From: Plectrocnemia conspersa
Lineage: Eukaryota; Arthropoda; Insecta; Trichoptera; Polycentropodidae
Assembly (NCBI GenBank): GCA_009617715.1
Contig: VTFK01000092.1
Span: 310,001-374,000 of the forward strand
Direction of reading: 5' to 3'
Length of the DNA: 64,000 nucleotides
The first letter of the stretch is position 1, and each line of letters starts with the position of its first letter. Shown in pieces: positions 60,166 to 64,000 of this stretch. The notes under the pieces are model-generated. The model saw nothing but the letters and a program-made list of their open reading frames with translations. It was not told the DNA's origin and ran no database searches. Made by a program: the position numbers and the translations under genes.

Positions 60166-61097
60166 AAGAATATCATTCGCTTATGTGTATATTGTATGAA
60201 TATACATATGCGTGTAAATTTAATATAATCATAAATATTTATTGTATGAATTCGATATTTCAAATCAGATATTTCGAATAAATATTAACCGTTACACCAT
60301 CACTTTAAATGCATAAAGGCGTCATTATATAATATTAAAATATTATTTTAATTGTTGTTTTTGATTTTTGCTTAATTACATTTGTTAACCTATCTATATA
60401 GAGGTTGTGATTTTAATATATACTGATTTTATCCAAGCATTTTTTAAAATACCAAAAAGCATTTTTAATATAATTTATCTATGTTTTATGCAAAAAATAA
60501 AATATATTATAAACGCATACATCAAAAACAGCATATGAATATTCATACAATCGTAACTCACTTGCTGGCGCGGTTTGTGTGTGCGAATAATAATAAATTT
60601 GATAATGAAAAATATTTTTTGAACTCGTGCCAATAAAATGTGGATCTCGGCAAAATAACTAACGCCGGTTCAAATTTCACGGTCGTCTCTCCGAAAATAC
60701 AAAAACGACGCCCATTTTAACTTCCTGAAAAATATCCAAATATAAATATTTTTATTTTATAAACTTTTGAATAAAACATTATTTCATTATACGTTTAACC
60801 CTTTTATACATTTTATTTCATATAATCGCTGCCAAGAAATTAAATTTTTTTTTTTATAAAAAAATAGACAACCGATAGAACAAAAACTTATTATTGACTT
60901 AATATTCAATATTTTTATATATTTTTCTATTCAAATTAAATTAAAAACATCGCGACCTAACAATTTCCTCAAATGCGTCACATTTCGCAAAAAAAAATTT
61001 CGTAAATATTCCTACATTACATAAAAAAATGATAGAATATTAAAATTAAATTATACATTCCGGATCAACTCCTCGTAGCTGACATTAAACAGATCAC
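60166..61097. other. AT-rich spacer
   Basis: A slightly GC-richer stretch at 60555-60725 has no identifiable content. Nothing else recognised. Confidence 0.55.
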
Positions 61098-61206
61098 TGT
61101 GCAGTGCCAGTGAATTAAAAAAACGGATGGCGATAGTCATAAGCGGGTTGCTTAGTGCAGACGTTCTGGCTTTAACAGGCAAAAAAAGACGCGATCGTGA
61201 TTCTCA
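61098..61206 (+). pseudogene. Decayed mobile-element module, RDRDS family, copy C
   Basis: The plus-strand frame reads RMAIVISGLLSADVLALTGK then KRRDRDSQRRPKTHN with no stop in this span. It aligns along its length with the minus-strand copy D at 58788-58895 and with copy A at 15120. Shared residues are W/R-M-A, L-x-S-x-D-V-x-A-L-T-G, and R-x-R-D-R-D-S. The copies C and D face opposite ways about 2.2 kb apart. Confidence 0.55.
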
Positions 61207-61498
61207 AAGACGTCCCAAAACCCACAACTATAATTCTTTAAGAATAGTTTAATTGTCGACAGCACCCTTCAGTATTTAAAAAAAATTAATAGCGCCATGT
61301 AACTTTCTGCAAGATAACTTACAGTGAATCGTATTTTAACAATCCTAAAGAAAATCTCTGGGATACAAGAATGGATTATAACCACCGTCTTATAAAGATA
61401 TCTCAAGAACCGTTTCTGAACTTTTTTAATAAATAGAAAGTATTTGCTTATTCGGTGATTCTGATCCTGATTAAAGAATACTACAAACTAGTGTCATA

Positions 61499-61560
61499 GA
61501 CAGGGCCGCCAAAAGCGTACCCGGGCCCTGGAAAAACAATGATTCCTGGCCTCTTGACAA
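61499..61560 (+). mobile_element. Possible hAT-like terminus
   Basis: CAGGGCCGCC at 61500 resembles the CAGGGCCGGC-type ends of hAT elements and is followed by GCGTACCCGGGCCCTGG, a second GGGCCCTGG word in inverted sense. Opposite end and target duplication not found. Confidence 0.2.
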
Positions 61561-61796
61561 AAATGGCATATAATATATTTTTTAACATCGTAATATAATT
61601 TTTGGAATAAATAATAATAGGTATGAGTTAAATTTTTCATTGCTACAAATAAATATAAAAATGACCATCCGTTGCGATTTATGCGGAAGATTTTAATTAG
61701 GCATTAAAAATTATTAAAAATATCTACTAATAATATTGACCTTATAATTAGTCGTGTTTCCTTTGCTGCTCAGTGTTGCCATGTAGTAAAATTTAT

Positions 61797-61862
61797 AGTC
61801 CAGGTCAAAAGCAATAAAATTGTGCCATCGCGGTGAAAACGCTCGATTATCAAGCGTTTATA
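61797..61862 (+). mobile_element. Hairpin-bearing repeat element, short fragment
   Basis: GGTCAAAAGCAATAAAATTG, then GTGAAAACGCTCG, matches the arm-to-loop junction of the element at 42793. It lies just beside the full copy at 61875, so two insertions may be adjacent, or the element may be longer than 415 bp and carry this third arm-like segment. Confidence 0.6.
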
Positions 61863-61874
61863 TTAAGATTTTTT

Positions 61875-62290
61875 AGAACAATATTACGAGTGAGAATCCA
61901 ATAAAGCACATCTAAAGCGCATTTAGCCCAATAGAAGAGCGCAGAAAACAATTATTTCTTCTCAGAAGTCAAAAATCCACGCCAAAAGCAAAAAAATCGT
62001 GTCGTCGCAGTGCGCCGACACAATTTTATTGCTTTTTACGTGAATTTTTTTCCTTCTGAGAAGTGATAATTGTTTTTTGCGCTCTCCTATTGACCAAAAT
62101 ATGCTTAGAATATTCTTTGATCAGCCCTTTTATATTAAAAGTGCATAGTAATATCGGTAAAGATAGCTATTATATTTTTAAAACATAGTGTAATATTGAA
62201 ATGTAGACGAACTATGGATCAATATGATGCGATATGTATCTGTACTTATTCTTACGCTTATTTTCCTCTGAGAGATGAGTTTGTTTTGTA
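61875..62290 (-). mobile_element. Hairpin-bearing repeat element, full-length copy 2
   Basis: Reverse complement of the element at 42793-43210 over about 415 bp, including the unique part (CATCTCTCAG, GAATAAGTACAG, GCATCATATTG, TTTTAAAAATAT) and the foldback at 61928-62093. The foldback is more diverged here (stem interrupted around the ATTTTTTTCC segment and a shorter loop), so this copy is older or under weaker pairing constraint. Confidence 0.8.
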
Positions 62291-62560
62291 CTTAGACTGA
62301 TTAATACGTAGTTTATAAATATATCTATTATTTTTATATACATTCTAACTCAATAAACATGGCTGTTGTTAATTATAATTTCAAAACTGAATATATTAGT
62401 TTAAGTTCTAAAAGCTTTATATATCAAGTACTTTTGATTTTATTATGTAAATTATATTTTTATTCTATATCTTGATTTACGTACTCAAATATCGGTATTC
62501 TGTATTACTCATGAATAGACGAGATAGCGCTTTATTGACTGTGATTTCTGAATCGAGTAA
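62291..62560. other. AT-rich spacer
   Basis: Nothing recognised. Confidence 0.6.
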
Positions 62561-63120
62561 AATCGTGTCGATCACGCAATTTATTTATTTTTATTACGCA
62601 CAACCGAGCGCGTGCACATAATAACCATTTGAGCTGCAATGTTTATTATATAATATATACAATAAACAAAGTAAAACGGCTCATCTACAATCACATCATG
62701 CATCATCAATGCTTGTTGACGCATCTCGCCAATCAATGTTTGTCTTCAATAATCGAGCAAACAAGTGACTCCCATTGTGTCATCTCTGAACGTTAATAAT
62801 TTATGCCGTTCGTGTCTGATTATTTCGCAGATGCTGCGAAATAAGTTTGCTTTTGCGAGAGACAAATTCGAGATGAAAGCTTTTAAGGCCCGCAGCAAAG
62901 GGGGAGGACAAAAGACGAATCTTGGTCCCCGTCTCGATGGTCGAGTATAGCTCACGATAGATAAAAGCGTGTAGCTCGCGAGACGGGGAGCTAACATAAA
63001 TAAGAGCTCACTAGTGTTAACCGGCTTGTGTGGATCGTCTGAGCTTAACGAAGATGCTATCTTAGTGGAAAAATCGCCGCCACGGAAAATCATCTCTTGC
63101 GGTCCAGGCGAAGATAGCGA
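62561..63120. promoter_or_regulatory. GC-rich island, candidate regulatory module
   Basis: Raised GC from about 62590 to 63120. A 115-codon minus-strand frame (62746-63093) and a 61-codon plus frame overlap and have no domain. CTCGCGAGACGGGGAGC near 62977 is partly palindromic. It could be a regulatory block; a lineage-specific coding exon on the minus strand is less likely. Confidence 0.25.
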
Positions 63121-63582
63121 AAGAACTGTGGGTGTTTAAAGAATGACAAGGCGCCAAGTTCAAATGCAGTTTATAGCTATTTGGAACGATTGAAGTAAAT
63201 ATTGGGTTTCAATGGAGGATTTAGTTTAAGCCTGAACTCTGAACAGGATTATACTTGTGAACTGGGTTTGATCTCGTCGATCCTTACATTCTTTGTTTTA
63301 TATTGAAAAAGTAGAATACTACTTTCGTATTATTAATTAAATTTTTAATTGAGATTTAAGATTATTGATTGTTTACAAAATCAATGCCAACAGTAAATAA
63401 CATAATTTTTTCATTAAAAAAGCCACATCTGGGACTAGGAATATTCAAAACATGTAGTTTAATACTCAAAATCTGTATTTGATATTTGAAAACATCTTAA
63501 AATGATCTTAAAATTATGTGTATTCGTTTTTCTTCCCTGTGTTTATTTTAATAGTCCTATTTGGTACTACGTGTGAAATAAC
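63121..63582. other. Spacer
   Basis: Nothing recognised. Confidence 0.5.
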
Positions 63583-63835
63583 TTAGTAGCGTTTTTTGTA
63601 CGCCAAATTTTTTGGGTCTTTGGTTTTGGTTGAACCAATCCACTGTTTGCTTATTATGGCATAGTTTCTAACATAGTTCAATTCCCTAGTGTTTGCCCTT
63701 TGGACATCTGGAAGTTTGAAGCAATTCACGTTGAATATATTGTTACGAAGGTGAGGTCTAACACACAGGCCTTCCGAGGGGGAAGGGAGAGGGGACAAAT
63801 TCCCAGGGCCAAATTCTGGAAAAAGCATACCAAGA
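63583..63835. other. Segment with GC-rich, purine-rich end, possibly mobile-element derived
   Basis: The minus-strand frame 63583-63828 begins FPEFGPGNLSPLPSPSEGLC and soon loses any protein-like character. The purine-rich plus strand at 63773-63800 (GAGGGGGAAGGGAGAGGGGA) and the neighbouring CCCAGGGCC resemble GC-rich ends of DNA transposons. No family assigned. Confidence 0.25.
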
Positions 63836-64000
63836 ATATATATTCAAAAAAAATAAAAACCAACCTCAAATAATGAATCTGAACTAAACTATAGTCGTTT
63901 GAGATGTTTTTATATACTGATGTGTTTCAGGTATAAGTTTCTTTATCCTTTTATATACATATTAGACAATAAATAAAAGGAGCGGAACATTGCCTTCAAA
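63836..64000. other. AT-rich spacer to window end
   Basis: Nothing recognised. Confidence 0.6.

Noticed and set aside
60786..60810. TTTAACCCTTTTAT as a second piggyBac-like end
   Set aside because: The match to CCCTTTGG is short and no partner end before a TTAA was found nearby.
62746..63093. 115-codon minus-strand open frame
   Set aside because: No domain; GC-rich island with an opposing frame; kept only as a weak alternative in the island entry.

Overview
The window looks like AT-rich insect nuclear DNA (roughly 70% A+T by eye, not computed). It has no bacterial gene layout. It carries a eukaryotic tRNA with internal A and B boxes, decayed LINE reverse transcriptases of types common in insects, a TTAA-flanked piggyBac-like element and long TA microsatellites. 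I cannot name the species or the order. Almost no intact protein-coding sequence is visible, and most short ATG-initiated open frames are chance frames in AT-rich DNA. The stretch reads as a gene desert or a very large intron.

The secure items are few. One is a tRNA-Gly (anticodon TCC) on the minus strand at 41475-41546. Another is a decayed LINE at 18330-19265, where RT motifs A, B' and C and the C-terminal region can all be read across frameshifts. A jockey-like LINE fragment lies at 49040-49445. A non-autonomous piggyBac-like element (16063-16820, TTAA on both sides) carries a TA microsatellite of about 190 bp. A repeat of about 415 bp contains a near-perfect 83-bp stem (42793-43210), with a full-length inverted copy at 61875-62290 and partial copies at 56533-56637 and 61797-61862.

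The one convincing piece of protein-coding sequence is a small minus-strand segment at 3080-3193. It encodes 37 residues and a stop with strongly GC-ending codons, and is probably the last exon of a gene whose other exons are not recognisable here. Several weaker coding-like segments (4730, 19214, 28420, 35745, 36123) are recorded as unassigned.

Several dispersed repeat families link distant parts of the window. One has a decayed protein module (W-[MI]-A ... D-V-L-A-L-T ... R-D-R-D-S) at 15120, 50657, 58788 and 61098. One is marked by CTGTTCAAACCCAAACC at 12720, 17921, 26340, 42640 and 45525. One is a pair in opposite orientation at 29515 and 34865, and one a local duplication at 29817 and 30240.

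Between the repeats lie islands of 0.1-0.9 kb with clearly higher GC content and dense transcription-factor-like words (for example TCF at 59991, Grainyhead at 57201, and E-box palindromes at 22283 and 44714). They recur every few kilobases (7.9, 10.9, 13.4, 19.3, 22.2, 25.6, 27.5, 28.8, 30.8, 33.9, 38.3, 39.4, 44.4, 47.6, 50.0, 52.1, 54.4, 54.9, 57.1, 59.8 and 62.6 kb). They resemble conserved cis-regulatory modules around a developmental gene, but this is inference from composition and motif content; conservation was not tested.
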